Source: an uncultured Clostridia bacterium
GTDB taxonomy: Bacteria > Bacillota > Clostridia > TANB77 > CAG-508
DNA length: 64,000 nt
Assembly (NCBI GenBank): GCA_944393465.1
Contig: CALYAG010000009.1
Location: forward strand, 1-64,000
Direction of reading: 5' to 3'
The position numbers were made by a program, and so were the translations under genes. Of this stretch, positions 7,703 through 16,699 are shown piece by piece. Positions within the stretch are counted from its first letter, which is position 1, and every line of letters starts with the position of its first letter. The notes below the pieces were generated by a model, which worked only from the letters and a program-made list of their open reading frames with translations, did no database searches and was not told where the DNA came from.

Positions 7703-8631
7703 TAGTTATATCTCCTCTTATAATTTTCTTCCAATTCCTTATATATTTTCACAAAATTCTCATATCTTGACTTTGATATTTTTCCATCGAGCACTGCTCT
7801 TTTTACTCCGCATTCTTTTTCACTTTCATAAATATGGCTACACCCCACATATTTACAATCTTGTATAAACGGAATAAAATCTATAAATTCCTTATCTAAG
7901 TTTTTGTAATCTATTTCATTAATATCAAACGTACTAAAACCTGGAGTATCTGCAATATATGTATTTTCTTCTAATTCATATAATGTAACTGCTGTTGTAG
8001 TGTTTTTTCCTCTTTTATTTTTTTCGCTAACTAAACCTTCTTCTGTAATATTTTTTCCAAATAGACTATTTATAATTGTTGATTTTCCTACTCCTGAATT
8101 GCCTGAAAATACTGTGATATTTTCTTTTAAATAATCTTTTAACTTATCAACTCCTACATTATTTTTAGCCTGCGTTTCAAGCACAGTATAGCCTACTTTT
8201 TCATACACATTTTTCAAATTACTGCAATCTGCTAAATCGCATTTATTAAGTACAATTATGCTTTTTATTCCCATATTTTCTGCAAAAGCTAATTGCTTAT
8301 CTAGCATCAATATATCTGGCTCAGGCTCTTTTAGAGACACGACAAAAACGACCTGTGTAACATTGGCTATTTTAGGCCTTTTTATATAATTAGTTCTTTC
8401 ATATATTTTTGTAATAGCTTCATTTTCAATTTCTACTTTATCTCCCGCAACTGGAGTTAGAGTATTTATTTTTCCATAATTAGTTGCAAGTTTCAAAGCA
8501 TTTTCTTCTCTTTTATTTAGCACTTGATTATTGTTTTTTAGCTTTCCTCTTGCTATGCAAATGTGCATGTTATCTTCTTCATCTATTACTTTATACCTAT
8601 TTGCTACATTTTGTATAACTGTTGCTTTCAT
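7702..8631 (-). CDS. rsgA: Small ribosomal subunit GTPase RsgA
   Basis: Circularly permuted GTPase that assists 30S subunit maturation, 309 aa. An N-terminal OB-fold is followed by G4 NKCD, then G1 SGNSGVGKST and G3 DTPGFSTF, the permuted order diagnostic of the family. The C-terminal zinc segment is C-x4-C-x-H-x7-C (CKYVGCSHIYESEKEC). It lies downstream of prkC and overlaps rpe by one base. A separate promoter lies upstream. Confidence 0.96.
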   Translation of the reverse strand: MKATVIQNVANRYKVIDEEDNMHICIARGKLKNNNQVLNKREENALKLATNYGKINTLTPVAGDKVEIENEAITKIYERTNYIKRPKIANVTQVVFVVSLKEPEPDILMLDKQLAFAENMGIKSIIVLNKCDLADCSNLKNVYEKVGYTVLETQAKNNVGVDKLKDYLKENITVFSGNSGVGKSTIINSLFGKNITEEGLVSEKNKRGKNTTTAVTLYELEENTYIADTPGFSTFDINEIDYKNLDKEFIDFIPFIQDCKYVGCSHIYESEKECGVKRAVLDGKISKSRYENFVKIYKELEENYKRRYN

Positions 8632-8714
8632 AAAACTCCTTTTAGTATGTTAGTTCCCATTAGATATGAAAAAAATCGTTTTCTGTTCAATAAGACATAT
8701 CTTTTAATAATGTA

Positions 8715-8742
8715 ATTATACCATAATTTTTGAAATTTGCAA
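8715..8742 (-). promoter_or_regulatory. Promoter of rsgA-rpe
   Basis: TTGCAA (8742-8737), a 16-bp spacer and TATAAT (8720-8715) on the minus strand, about 85 bases before the rsgA start. Confidence 0.6.
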
Positions 8743-8767
8743 TTAAATCACAATAAATGTCCTACGG

Positions 8768-8816
8768 AAAAAAGGAATATTCCATTAGTTTTACCTAACA
8801 AAATATTCCTTTTATC
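8768..8816 (-). terminator. Terminator of prkC
   Basis: The inverted repeat AAGGAATATT / AATATTCCTT encloses a 19-nt loop. On the minus strand it ends in a T-run (CCTTTTTTCC). It lies just past the prkC stop at 8860. Confidence 0.65.
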
Positions 8817-8859
8817 AATTCTTGTTTATACACATATTAATCATGTAATTTTACTAAAA

Positions 8860-10848
8860 TTAGTCACTTACTGTATTTTTATCAAATATTACATTTCTGT
8901 TGTTGTCAGATTCATCGAAGTTAATTGTTCTAGTTTTTGTATATGATGAACCTACTTTTACTGTTATATCATGTATTCCTGTTGAAGTATATGAATAAGC
9001 ATTATATGATGAGTTTGTAACACTTGCTGAATTTTGTGTTCTTTCTACACCATCTATTAAAATTGTAACATTGACAGTTTCAGGTGTTTGTGCAGTTTCG
9101 TTTGTCGTATTTGTATTTTGTGAAGAACTGCTTCCCATTATTGATTTAACATCAACTATTACATTAATTGTTTTTTGTTCTTTCACAATTTTGTTTACAA
9201 CAATGTCTATATTTGAATTTTTTGCAGTTTCAGCATTTGCATCTATGCTTTGAGAAATAACCTTTCCGTCTTCTTCTTCCTCATTGCTTTCGTAAGTAAC
9301 CTTTGGGTTAAGTCCTGCATTTTTAAGAGTTGCTACTGCAGTTCCTTCGTCCATTCCAAGTACGGTTGGTACTCTAACTTTTTCTACACCGGCGCTAATG
9401 TGAACAACTACTGTATCACCTGATTTAACTAGTGTTCCCACTGGTGTATCTTGTTTTATAATTATTCCCGCTTCTACTGTATCACTATTTTCAGTTTGTT
9501 CATCTAGTTTAATTCCCATTGATTCTGCTGTATTTCTTGCGTCCTCAATTTTCATTCCTTCTAATTTAACCATCTCAGTTTGCTCTGGACCTTTGCTTAC
9601 ATTTATCTTTATTGTAGAGCCTTTTTCTATTTTGCTTTCTGTAAATTCTGGGTCTTGTGATACTACTTTGCCTTCTTCAACATCACTACTTGCGACCTCA
9701 GTTACTTCAAGTGTAAGTCCTAAGTCATCTGCCATTTGCTCAGCTTCTTCCTGTGTTTTACCTACTAAGTTTGGCATATCTACTTTTGACTTTATTCCGC
9801 CATCAATTACAATTTTTGTTATTAAAAATACTACAACAAATAGAAGTATTAGACTTAAAATAACAATTGCAACTTTAGCTTTAGGGTGTTCTGTAAAGAA
9901 GTTTGTTTTTGTTTGTACTTCTTCTCCATTTTTTTGCTTTACTTGGTCGTCTTTTATAGCTTGCATTACTCTAGTGTACCCACCATCTTTATTTTCAATT
10001 ATAACAAAATCTCCATCTGGGTCTTTTAATGCTTTGCTTAAATCGTGTAGCATTTCTGTTGCGCTTTGATATCTTGCTGATGGCTCTTTTTGCATTGCTT
10101 TCATCACTATTTGATTTACAGCTGTTGGAATTTCTGGATTAAGCTCTATTGGTTCTTTTGGATCTTCTTGCATATGTTTAAGTGCAACTGATACTGGTGT
10201 ATCTGCGTCAAATGGTACTTTTCCAGTAAGCATTTCGTACATTACAACACCTAAAGAATATAAATCTGACTTGGCGTCTGTAAATCCACCTTTTGCTTGC
10301 TCTGGTGAAAAATAATGCACTGAACCTATAGTTGTTCCAAACGCTGTTATTGTTGAATTTGATACTGCTTTTGCTATACCAAAGTCTGTAACTTTTGCAA
10401 TTCCGTCTTCTGTAATTATTATATTATGAGGCTTTATATCTCTATGAATTATTCCATTTTTATGCGCAAGCTCTAAAGCAGATGCTATTTGCATTGCTAT
10501 ATTTACAGCCCATTTCCAAGAAAGTGCGCCTTCATCATTTATTATTTCTTTTAATGTTTTACCTTGTACAAGTTCCATAACTATGTAGTACAAATTATTT
10601 TCGTCTTCGTGCCCTACATCATATATTGAAACTATATTTGGATGCGAAAGGCTTGCTGCCGCTTGTGCTTCTGTGTTAAATCTTTTTATAAAGTCTGTAT
10701 CTGTTGTAAATTCATCTTTTAATACTTTTACTGCAACTAATCTATTAAGCACATGGTCTTTTGCCTTGTACACTGTTGCCATTCCCCCGAGGCCGACCTC
10801 TTCAAGGATTTCATACCTATTTCCTATTATTTTACCTATCAAATTCAT
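8860..10848 (-). CDS. prkC: Serine/threonine kinase with PASTA domains
   Basis: Membrane kinase that senses muropeptides or lipid II and controls cell-wall growth and spore germination in Firmicutes; 662 aa. The kinase domain occupies about residues 12-270: glycine loop VGLGGMATVYKA, catalytic lysine K41, HRDIKPHN loop and DFGIAKA. One membrane segment lies near 328-350 (VAIVILSLILLFVVVFLI). Three PASTA repeats follow (DMPNLVGKTQEEAE, MVKLEGMKIEDA and RVPTVLGMDEGTA mark their starts). A Ser/Thr/Asn-rich stretch and a final beta-rich segment end the protein. It lies 28 bases after stp, its antagonist phosphatase, and before rsgA. Confidence 0.96.
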   Translation of the reverse strand: MNLIGKIIGNRYEILEEVGLGGMATVYKAKDHVLNRLVAVKVLKDEFTTDTDFIKRFNTEAQAAASLSHPNIVSIYDVGHEDENNLYYIVMELVQGKTLKEIINDEGALSWKWAVNIAMQIASALELAHKNGIIHRDIKPHNIIITEDGIAKVTDFGIAKAVSNSTITAFGTTIGSVHYFSPEQAKGGFTDAKSDLYSLGVVMYEMLTGKVPFDADTPVSVALKHMQEDPKEPIELNPEIPTAVNQIVMKAMQKEPSARYQSATEMLHDLSKALKDPDGDFVIIENKDGGYTRVMQAIKDDQVKQKNGEEVQTKTNFFTEHPKAKVAIVILSLILLFVVVFLITKIVIDGGIKSKVDMPNLVGKTQEEAEQMADDLGLTLEVTEVASSDVEEGKVVSQDPEFTESKIEKGSTIKINVSKGPEQTEMVKLEGMKIEDARNTAESMGIKLDEQTENSDTVEAGIIIKQDTPVGTLVKSGDTVVVHISAGVEKVRVPTVLGMDEGTAVATLKNAGLNPKVTYESNEEEEDGKVISQSIDANAETAKNSNIDIVVNKIVKEQKTINVIVDVKSIMGSSSSQNTNTTNETAQTPETVNVTILIDGVERTQNSASVTNSSYNAYSYTSTGIHDITVKVGSSYTKTRTINFDESDNNRNVIFDKNTVSD

Positions 10849-10876
10849 AATATTTTCCTTTCTCTTTTGAAAGATT

Positions 10877-11605
10877 TTATTCTATTACAATTGCTGTAAT
10901 ATTGTCTAATCCGCCATTTTCATTTGCCTTTTCAACTAGCTTTTTTGATGGCTCATCTGTATTTGTTTTCAAAATATTAAATATATCTTGTTCACTAACC
11001 ATATTTGTTAAACCATCTGTGCACATTAGAATTATATCACCTTTTATAAATCCCTTTATCATGCTGTCTGGTTCAATAAATTCTGTACATCCAAGTGCCT
11101 TAATAAGCATATTCTTTTTTGGATGATTCATACTCTCTTCTTTTGTTATTTTACCTTCATCAACCAATTGCTGTACATAGCTGTGGTCTTTGGTAAGTTT
11201 ACGCATAAATTCTTTTCTAATTCTATATATTCTGCTATCCCCTATATGTGAGATAAAAGCTTTATTTTCATAAATTAAGCATACATCTAAAGTAGTTCCC
11301 ATATTTTTAAGTTCTTCATCATTTTTTGCCTTTTCATATACAACCATATTTGCATATTGACTACTACTTTTGACTAAACTTAACAGCGTTTCTTTATCTA
11401 TTTTTGATTTTTCAAAATTGCTTAAGATATAATTTCTTGCTGCATTTACTGCCATACTACTTGCAATTTCTCCGCCTTTATATCCTCCCATGCCGTCCGC
11501 TACAATAAATAATTGTATTTCATCTTCTGGCTTGGAAGCAAAATATGAATCTTCATTTAATTGCCTAGCTTTTCCTATGTCTGAGGTTGCAAAAGCTTGT
11601 ATCAT
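10877..11605 (-). CDS. stp: PP2C-type protein phosphatase
   Basis: Metal-dependent Ser/Thr phosphatase (PrpC/Stp) that reverses PrkC phosphorylation, 242 aa. PP2C motifs are intact: ARQLNEDSYF, VADGMGGYKGGEIAS (metal-binding Asp/Gly), GDSRIYR, CTDGLTNMV and GGLDNITAIVI. It is cytosolic, without a membrane segment. It sits directly upstream of prkC in the rlmN-stp-prkC-rsgA-rpe order typical of Firmicutes. Confidence 0.95.
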   Translation of the reverse strand: MIQAFATSDIGKARQLNEDSYFASKPEDEIQLFIVADGMGGYKGGEIASSMAVNAARNYILSNFEKSKIDKETLLSLVKSSSQYANMVVYEKAKNDEELKNMGTTLDVCLIYENKAFISHIGDSRIYRIRKEFMRKLTKDHSYVQQLVDEGKITKEESMNHPKKNMLIKALGCTEFIEPDSMIKGFIKGDIILMCTDGLTNMVSEQDIFNILKTNTDEPSKKLVEKANENGGLDNITAIVIE

Positions 11606-11654
11606 TTTTTCCTCCTACTTTTTGTAACTTTTCAGTTGCTTTTTCAGTTGCTTT

Positions 11655-11902
11655 TTTTCAGTTGGGGACGGTCCTAAAATGAAAAAATATATCATTTTCA
11701 TTTAAAGTTTATTCCTAATTGAAGTTTTTTCATTTTAGGACCGTCCCCAACTGAAAAAATATATCGGTTTCATTTAAAGTTTATTACTAATTGAAGTTTT
11801 TTCATTTTAGGACCGTCCCCAACTGAAAAAATATATCGGTTTCATTTAAAGTTTATTCCTAATTGAAAATTTTTTCATTTTAAGACCGTCCCCAACTGAA
11901 AA
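11655..11902. repeat. GGGGACGGTCC palindromic repeat, TTTTCA form (one left end, three right ends)
   Basis: The left end is TTTTCAGTTGGGGACGGTCC. Three near-identical right ends of the form AGGACCGTCCCCAACTGAAA follow in tandem about 80 bases apart, each preceded by an A/T-rich spacer; the last copy reads AAGACCGT. The array ends on the base before the rlmN stop codon. Confidence 0.85.
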
Positions 11903-12925
11903 TTACTTCAAATTTTTTCTTCTTAGTTGTCCACAAGCTGCTTCTATGTCTGAGCCTAATTCTCTACGAATTGTTGCTGTAATTCCTTTGCTATTTAAGT
12001 AATCTCTAAATTTTATTATGTTTTCATTTGAGCTTTTTATGTATTTTCCATTTTCAATTTTGTTTATAGGAATTAAATTTACGTGGCATAACATTCCATG
12101 CAACAATGCTACTAATTCGTCTGCAGCTTTTTGATTGTCATTGTTGTCCTTTGCCAATGCATATTCAAATGAAATTCTTTTATTTGTTTTGCTAATATAA
12201 TATTTACAAGCTTTTATTAACTCTTGTATATTATATGCATTATTAACTGGCATCATACTACTTCTTGTCTCATTATTTGCACTGTGAAGTGAAATTGACA
12301 ATGTGCATTGAACATTTTCGTCTGCAAACTGATAAATTTTTGGAACGATTCCACTTGTTGATATGCTAATATGTCTTGCGCCTATATTTAAACCCTTTTG
12401 ATTGTTTAATATTTTTACTGCGTTCATTACATTGTCATAATTATCAAAAGGCTCTCCAATTCCCATAAATACAACATTTGATATTTTTTCACCTATATCC
12501 TGCTCTATTGCAATTATTTGCTCTACAATTTCGCCTGATGTTAAGCTTCTTATAAATGCAATTCCTGTTGATGCGCAGAATTTACATCCCATTTTACAGC
12601 CTATTTGTGATGATACACAAACTGTTTTTCCAAAATGATATTGCATAAGCACTGATTCTATTGCATTTCCATCACTCAAACCAAATAGATATTTTTTTGT
12701 GCCATCTTTTGATTCGAGCTTTTTTACTATGGTAAAATTGCATATGTCATAGTTTTGCTTTAATTTTTCTCTTAATTCTAATGATAAATTTGTCATTTCA
12801 TCAAAACTATGCACCTTTTCTACATATAGCCATTTAAAAATTTGTTCTGCTCTAAATGGCTTTTCACCTATGTTTGTAAGTTCTTGTTTTAATTCGTTTA
12901 AATCATAGTCCTTGATATTTTTCAT
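11903..12925 (-). CDS. rlmN: 23S rRNA (A2503-C2)/tRNA (A37-C2) methyltransferase RlmN
   Basis: Radical SAM methylase, 340 aa, that modifies A2503 of 23S rRNA and A37 of some tRNAs. The CKMGCKFCAS motif (C-x3-C-x2-C) binds the [4Fe-4S] cluster. GIGEPFDNYDNVM and the C-terminal EAACGQLR segment, with the conserved methyl-carrying cysteine, are present. It is the first gene of the rlmN-stp-prkC series. A repeat array separates it from stp. Confidence 0.95.
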   Translation of the reverse strand: MKNIKDYDLNELKQELTNIGEKPFRAEQIFKWLYVEKVHSFDEMTNLSLELREKLKQNYDICNFTIVKKLESKDGTKKYLFGLSDGNAIESVLMQYHFGKTVCVSSQIGCKMGCKFCASTGIAFIRSLTSGEIVEQIIAIEQDIGEKISNVVFMGIGEPFDNYDNVMNAVKILNNQKGLNIGARHISISTSGIVPKIYQFADENVQCTLSISLHSANNETRSSMMPVNNAYNIQELIKACKYYISKTNKRISFEYALAKDNNDNQKAADELVALLHGMLCHVNLIPINKIENGKYIKSSNENIIKFRDYLNSKGITATIRRELGSDIEAACGQLRRKNLK

Positions 12926-12998
12926 ATATTTCTCCTATTACTTTATATCACAATATTAGTTATATTTCAAGATAATTTGAAATATTTATCAGCACACG

Positions 12999-14057
12999 TT
13001 AGAGTTCCGGAACCTCGCATTCTTTTTGCATTCTATGTATCGCATAACTAATAGTTCTTTTTTCTCTATCTATCTTAGTTCCTTCTCCAAATATATGTAT
13101 ATCCAAAATATTTTGTTTTGCCAGTTCATCTACATTTTGCTTTTTTAATTTTTGCGTTTCAGTATCATACTCATACGCTACCAAGTTTCCCTCTTGTTTT
13201 ACAAAAAATATTTTTCTTTCTTTTCCTGCTTTTTCAGCAAATTCCATGCCATCAAATATTTCCACATTTTTCTTTGGAAATATACTAAAAATATTTACAT
13301 AGTTATAACTTCCAGTAGTATAATCCGTTTTAAACTCTGTATCGTTTGGCACTTTATGTGTATTAATAATGTCTATTAGCATTTCTATTTGCCTTCCCTT
13401 ATCCTTTGTGCCAAACTTTTTTCTCATATATTCTTCATTACTTGTAATTAATATTAATTTCTCAATGAAATCGTTTAAAGTAATGCCATGAAAATCTAGT
13501 CCAAATGTTTCATTCATTTTCCTGATATCTTTTTCAGTTATTTTTCCGTTTCTAGCAAGTTCTACATTTATTCCCATATTTGCAAAATAGTTACCTATAT
13601 ATTCTACAAATTCGGCTTCCCTATTGCAGGCTAAAGTTTCGTAATTCAATCCAAAACCTCTCAATACTCTTCCTGTTTTAGACCTTGATAAATCTGCTGA
13701 AGCATTAAAAAAATAAATATTATATTTGTCTAGCATAAAATATCCATCTACATGATGCTGAACATCCGACTTTAAATATCCTGCATTTACGCCCATTTGC
13801 CTCATTGCCTCGGCTATAGTAGCATTCTCTTGGTAACAAGTTGCTTTTCTATCCTCTTGTGTTTGCTTATTATATTGCTCTTCTACATATTCTCTGCTGT
13901 ATGCATAATAAAAATTATAATTTTTTATATAAAATTGACACATTCTATAATAAATGTAATAAGCCTTTTCTATTGTATTTATATTTGGATATTTTTCTAA
14001 TTCTTTTTTTATTTTATTTATGTGTTTTTGCTCAAATTCACTAACTTGATAACTCAC
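12999..14057 (-). CDS. Transglutaminase-like cysteine protein of unknown function
   Basis: I do not recognise a named family. Residues about 73-130 resemble a transglutaminase/cysteine-protease core: ATCYQENATIAEAMRQMGV with the candidate nucleophile Cys, then QHHVDGYFML with candidate His, then NIYFFNASADLS with a candidate Asp/Asn. There is no signal peptide or membrane segment, and the rest of the 352 residues are highly charged. The start is a GTG with no good ribosome binding site close by, since AAAGGGGG lies about 20 bases upstream. The true N-terminus is therefore uncertain. It stands alone between the aspS terminator and rlmN. Confidence 0.75.
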   Translation of the reverse strand: MSYQVSEFEQKHINKIKKELEKYPNINTIEKAYYIYYRMCQFYIKNYNFYYAYSREYVEEQYNKQTQEDRKATCYQENATIAEAMRQMGVNAGYLKSDVQHHVDGYFMLDKYNIYFFNASADLSRSKTGRVLRGFGLNYETLACNREAEFVEYIGNYFANMGINVELARNGKITEKDIRKMNETFGLDFHGITLNDFIEKLILITSNEEYMRKKFGTKDKGRQIEMLIDIINTHKVPNDTEFKTDYTTGSYNYVNIFSIFPKKNVEIFDGMEFAEKAGKERKIFFVKQEGNLVAYEYDTETQKLKKQNVDELAKQNILDIHIFGEGTKIDREKRTISYAIHRMQKECEVPEL

Positions 14058-14106
14058 TTTTTACTTAATTATTTAAGTTTTCCCCCTTTCAAACTATATT
14101 GACCAC

Positions 14107-14137
14107 AAAAGTGAACCTTTTAATTAGGTTCACTTTT
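14107..14137 (-). terminator. Terminator of aspS
   Basis: A 12-bp stem, AAAAGTGAACCT / AGGTTCACTTTT, with a 7-nt loop, about 85 bases after the aspS stop on the minus strand. Confidence 0.65.
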
Positions 14138-14221
14138 ACAAGCTTTGCATCAATGATTTTGTAAGTGTAAATATGGTTGTCCCGAATAACATTATTAAGG
14201 GTCTGCCCACCATAACACTAA

Positions 14222-15979
14222 CTATTCTTCATCTTCAATCTCCGTTACTTTAATATGAACATCTTTTAGTTGTTCATCTGTAACTTTGCTTGGTGCATTC
14301 ATCATAACATCTCTAGCTTTTTTGTTCTTAGGGAATGCTATAACATCTCTTATATTGCCTGAGTCTGCAATAAGCATAATCATTCTATCTAATCCAGGTG
14401 CTGCACCTGCATGTGGTGGTGTACCATATTGGAATGCTGTATATAAAGCACCAAATTTTTTCTTAACATCTTCCTCTGTATAACCTGCTATTTCAAATGC
14501 TTTTGTCATTATTTCTGGGTCGTGGTTTCTAACAGCTCCTGATGCCATTTCATAACCATTGCAAACTAAATCAAATTGATAAGCAAGTATTTCTAATGGG
14601 TCTTTATTTTGTAGTGCTTCCATTCCACCTTGTGGCATTGAAAATGGATTATGATTAAAGTCTATTTTTTGCTCATCTTCATTATACTCATACATTGGAA
14701 AATCTACAATAAAGCAGAATTTGTATACATTTTTTTCAATTAAATCTAATCTTTTACCAAGTTCAATTCTAACTAAACCTGCTATTTTTTGAGCTTTGTG
14801 GAATTCATCTGCTATGAAGAAAATGCTATCTCCTGCTTTTGCTCCAAGTTCAGTTTTTATTTCATCTGTAATAAATTTAGCAATTCCGCCAGTTAAGTTG
14901 TTTTCATCATCGACTTTGACCCAAGCTAAGCCTTGTGCCTCAGCCTCATTTACTGCATATTCTGTCATATTATCAAAGAATTTTCTACCTTGAGAACCAC
15001 CTTTTGGCACAACAATTGCCTTAATAGTTTTATTTTTAAACGCATTAAATTCAGTCTTTTTAAACAAGTTTGTTGCATCTTGTATAATAAGTGGATTTCT
15101 TAAGTCTGGTTTATCTATACCGTACTTCTCCATCGCTTCTTTGTAAGGAATTCTTACAAATGGTCCTTCATCAACTTTCCAATTTGTATGTTCTTTAAAT
15201 ACGCTTGGAACAACTTCTTCAATAACTTTGAAAACATCTTCTTGAGTTGCAAAAGCCATTTCAAAGTCAAGTTGATAAAATTCTCCTGGAGCTCTATCTG
15301 CTCTAGGGTCTTCATCTCTAAAACATGGTGCTATTTGATAATATTTATCAAAACCAGAAACCATCAAAAGTTGCTTAAATTGCTGTGGCGCTTGTGGAAG
15401 TGCGTAGAATTTTCCTGCATGAAGTCTACTTGGAACTAAGTAATCTCTAGCACCTTCTGGTGATGAATTAGCCAATATTGGTGTTTGAATTTCTGTAAAT
15501 CCTAACTCATCCATTTTATTTCTAATAGATTTCATAACTTTTGAACGCAAAAGTATGTTGTTGTGCAACTTGTCATTTCTTAAATCTAAATATCTATATT
15601 GAAGTCTCAAATCTTCTCTTACATTGTTAATATCTATTTTTTCTGAATTTATTTCAAAAGGTAATGAGCTTTTGCATTTGCCAAGTAATGTGATTTTAGT
15701 AGTTTCGATTTCTATTTCACCTGTTGGCATTTTAGGATTTTTGTTTGAACGCTCTACAACTTTTCCTTCTATGCTTATAACTGATTCTGGGTTAATTTCG
15801 TTCATTTGCTCTTTTAGTTTTTCGTCTGATATAACTAATTGAGTAATGCCCTTTTCATCTCTTAAATCTACAAATTGCATTGAGCCTAAGTTTCTAATTC
15901 TTTGTACCCATCCAGCTAGTTCTACTGTTTCTCCGACATTTTTTATATTTAATTCACCACAATTATGATTTCTATACAT
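14222..15979 (-). CDS. aspS: Aspartyl-tRNA synthetase
   Basis: Class II synthetase for tRNA-Asp, 585 aa from the chosen start. An N-terminal OB anticodon domain (GELNIKNVGETVELAGWVQ) is followed by motif 1 and motif 2 (APCFRDEDPRADRAPGEFYQLDFEM). A bacterial-type GAD insertion follows, then motif 3 (GAAPGLDRMIMLIADSGNIRDVIAFPK). The frame opens at 15997, but the second in-frame ATG at 15979 has an AAAGGG upstream. It also gives the usual N-terminus MYRNHNCGEL, whereas the first ATG has no ribosome binding site. Confidence 0.95.
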   Translation of the reverse strand: MYRNHNCGELNIKNVGETVELAGWVQRIRNLGSMQFVDLRDEKGITQLVISDEKLKEQMNEINPESVISIEGKVVERSNKNPKMPTGEIEIETTKITLLGKCKSSLPFEINSEKIDINNVREDLRLQYRYLDLRNDKLHNNILLRSKVMKSIRNKMDELGFTEIQTPILANSSPEGARDYLVPSRLHAGKFYALPQAPQQFKQLLMVSGFDKYYQIAPCFRDEDPRADRAPGEFYQLDFEMAFATQEDVFKVIEEVVPSVFKEHTNWKVDEGPFVRIPYKEAMEKYGIDKPDLRNPLIIQDATNLFKKTEFNAFKNKTIKAIVVPKGGSQGRKFFDNMTEYAVNEAEAQGLAWVKVDDENNLTGGIAKFITDEIKTELGAKAGDSIFFIADEFHKAQKIAGLVRIELGKRLDLIEKNVYKFCFIVDFPMYEYNEDEQKIDFNHNPFSMPQGGMEALQNKDPLEILAYQFDLVCNGYEMASGAVRNHDPEIMTKAFEIAGYTEEDVKKKFGALYTAFQYGTPPHAGAAPGLDRMIMLIADSGNIRDVIAFPKNKKARDVMMNAPSKVTDEQLKDVHIKVTEIEDEE

Positions 15980-16016
15980 TTCTACTGCCCTTTCCATTTT
16001 ATTTTCAATATATATT

Positions 16017-16046
16017 ATTATACTCAGTTTTTATGGTAATTTCAAG
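16017..16046 (-). promoter_or_regulatory. Promoter of aspS
   Basis: TTGAAA (16046-16041), an 18-bp spacer and TATAAT (16022-16017) on the minus strand, between dtd and aspS. Confidence 0.6.
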
Positions 16047-16067
16047 ACTTTTGAGTAAAAAGTCTTT

Positions 16068-16502
16068 CTATCTTTCCAACAATATTGTCACTGGTCCACT
16101 ATTTTGAAGCGTTACTTCCATATGTGCTCCAAATACTCCTTTTTGAACTGGTACACTTTCCGCACATTTTTTACAAAAATACTCATAAATTTCATTTGCT
16201 TTTTCTGGCTTTGCTGCATTTATAAATGATGGTCTATTTCCACCAGAGCAATCTGCATATAGTGTGAATTGAGATATTAATAAAAGCTCTCCATTTATAT
16301 CTTTTAGCCCTAAATTCATTTTGCCATTTTCATCTTCAAATACTCTTAAATTAATTAGCTTTTTTGCTAAATAGTTAGCTTCTTTTTCTGTGTCATTTGG
16401 GCCTACACCAACAAGCACCATATAGCCTTGTTTAATTTGCCCTACTATTTTATTTTCTACTTCTACTTTTGCATTTTTTACTCTTTGTACTACTAATCTC
16501 AT
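16068..16502 (-). CDS. dtd: D-aminoacyl-tRNA deacylase
   Basis: Removes D-amino acids (and glycine from tRNA-Ala) from mischarged tRNA; 144 aa, full length. It begins MRLVVQRVKNAKVEVE. It has the signature SQFTLYADCSGGNRPSF and the NSGPVTILLE segment carrying the Gly-cisPro motif that gives chiral proofreading. It lies between an RNA methyltransferase and aspS, with a repeat element upstream. Confidence 0.95.
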   Translation of the reverse strand: MRLVVQRVKNAKVEVENKIVGQIKQGYMVLVGVGPNDTEKEANYLAKKLINLRVFEDENGKMNLGLKDINGELLLISQFTLYADCSGGNRPSFINAAKPEKANEIYEYFCKKCAESVPVQKGVFGAHMEVTLQNSGPVTILLER

Positions 16503-16520
16503 TTTATCTCCTATCGTATT

Positions 16521-16699
16521 TTTTTCAGTTGGGGACGGTCCTAAAATGAAAAAATATATTATTTTTGTTTAAAGTCAATCCCCAAATTGAATTTTTTCAT
16601 TTTAGGACCGTCCCCAACTGAAAAATTATATTATTTTTGTTTAAGTTCAATCCCCAAAATTGAATTTTTTCATTTTAGGACCGTCCCCAACTGAAAATT
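16521..16699. repeat. GGGGACGGTCC palindromic repeat, TTTTCA form (one left end, two right ends)
   Basis: One left end and two right ends are separated by A/T-rich spacers that share the word CAATCCCCAAA. The last right end overlaps the 3' end of the RNA methyltransferase gene and supplies its final codons and stop. Confidence 0.85.
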
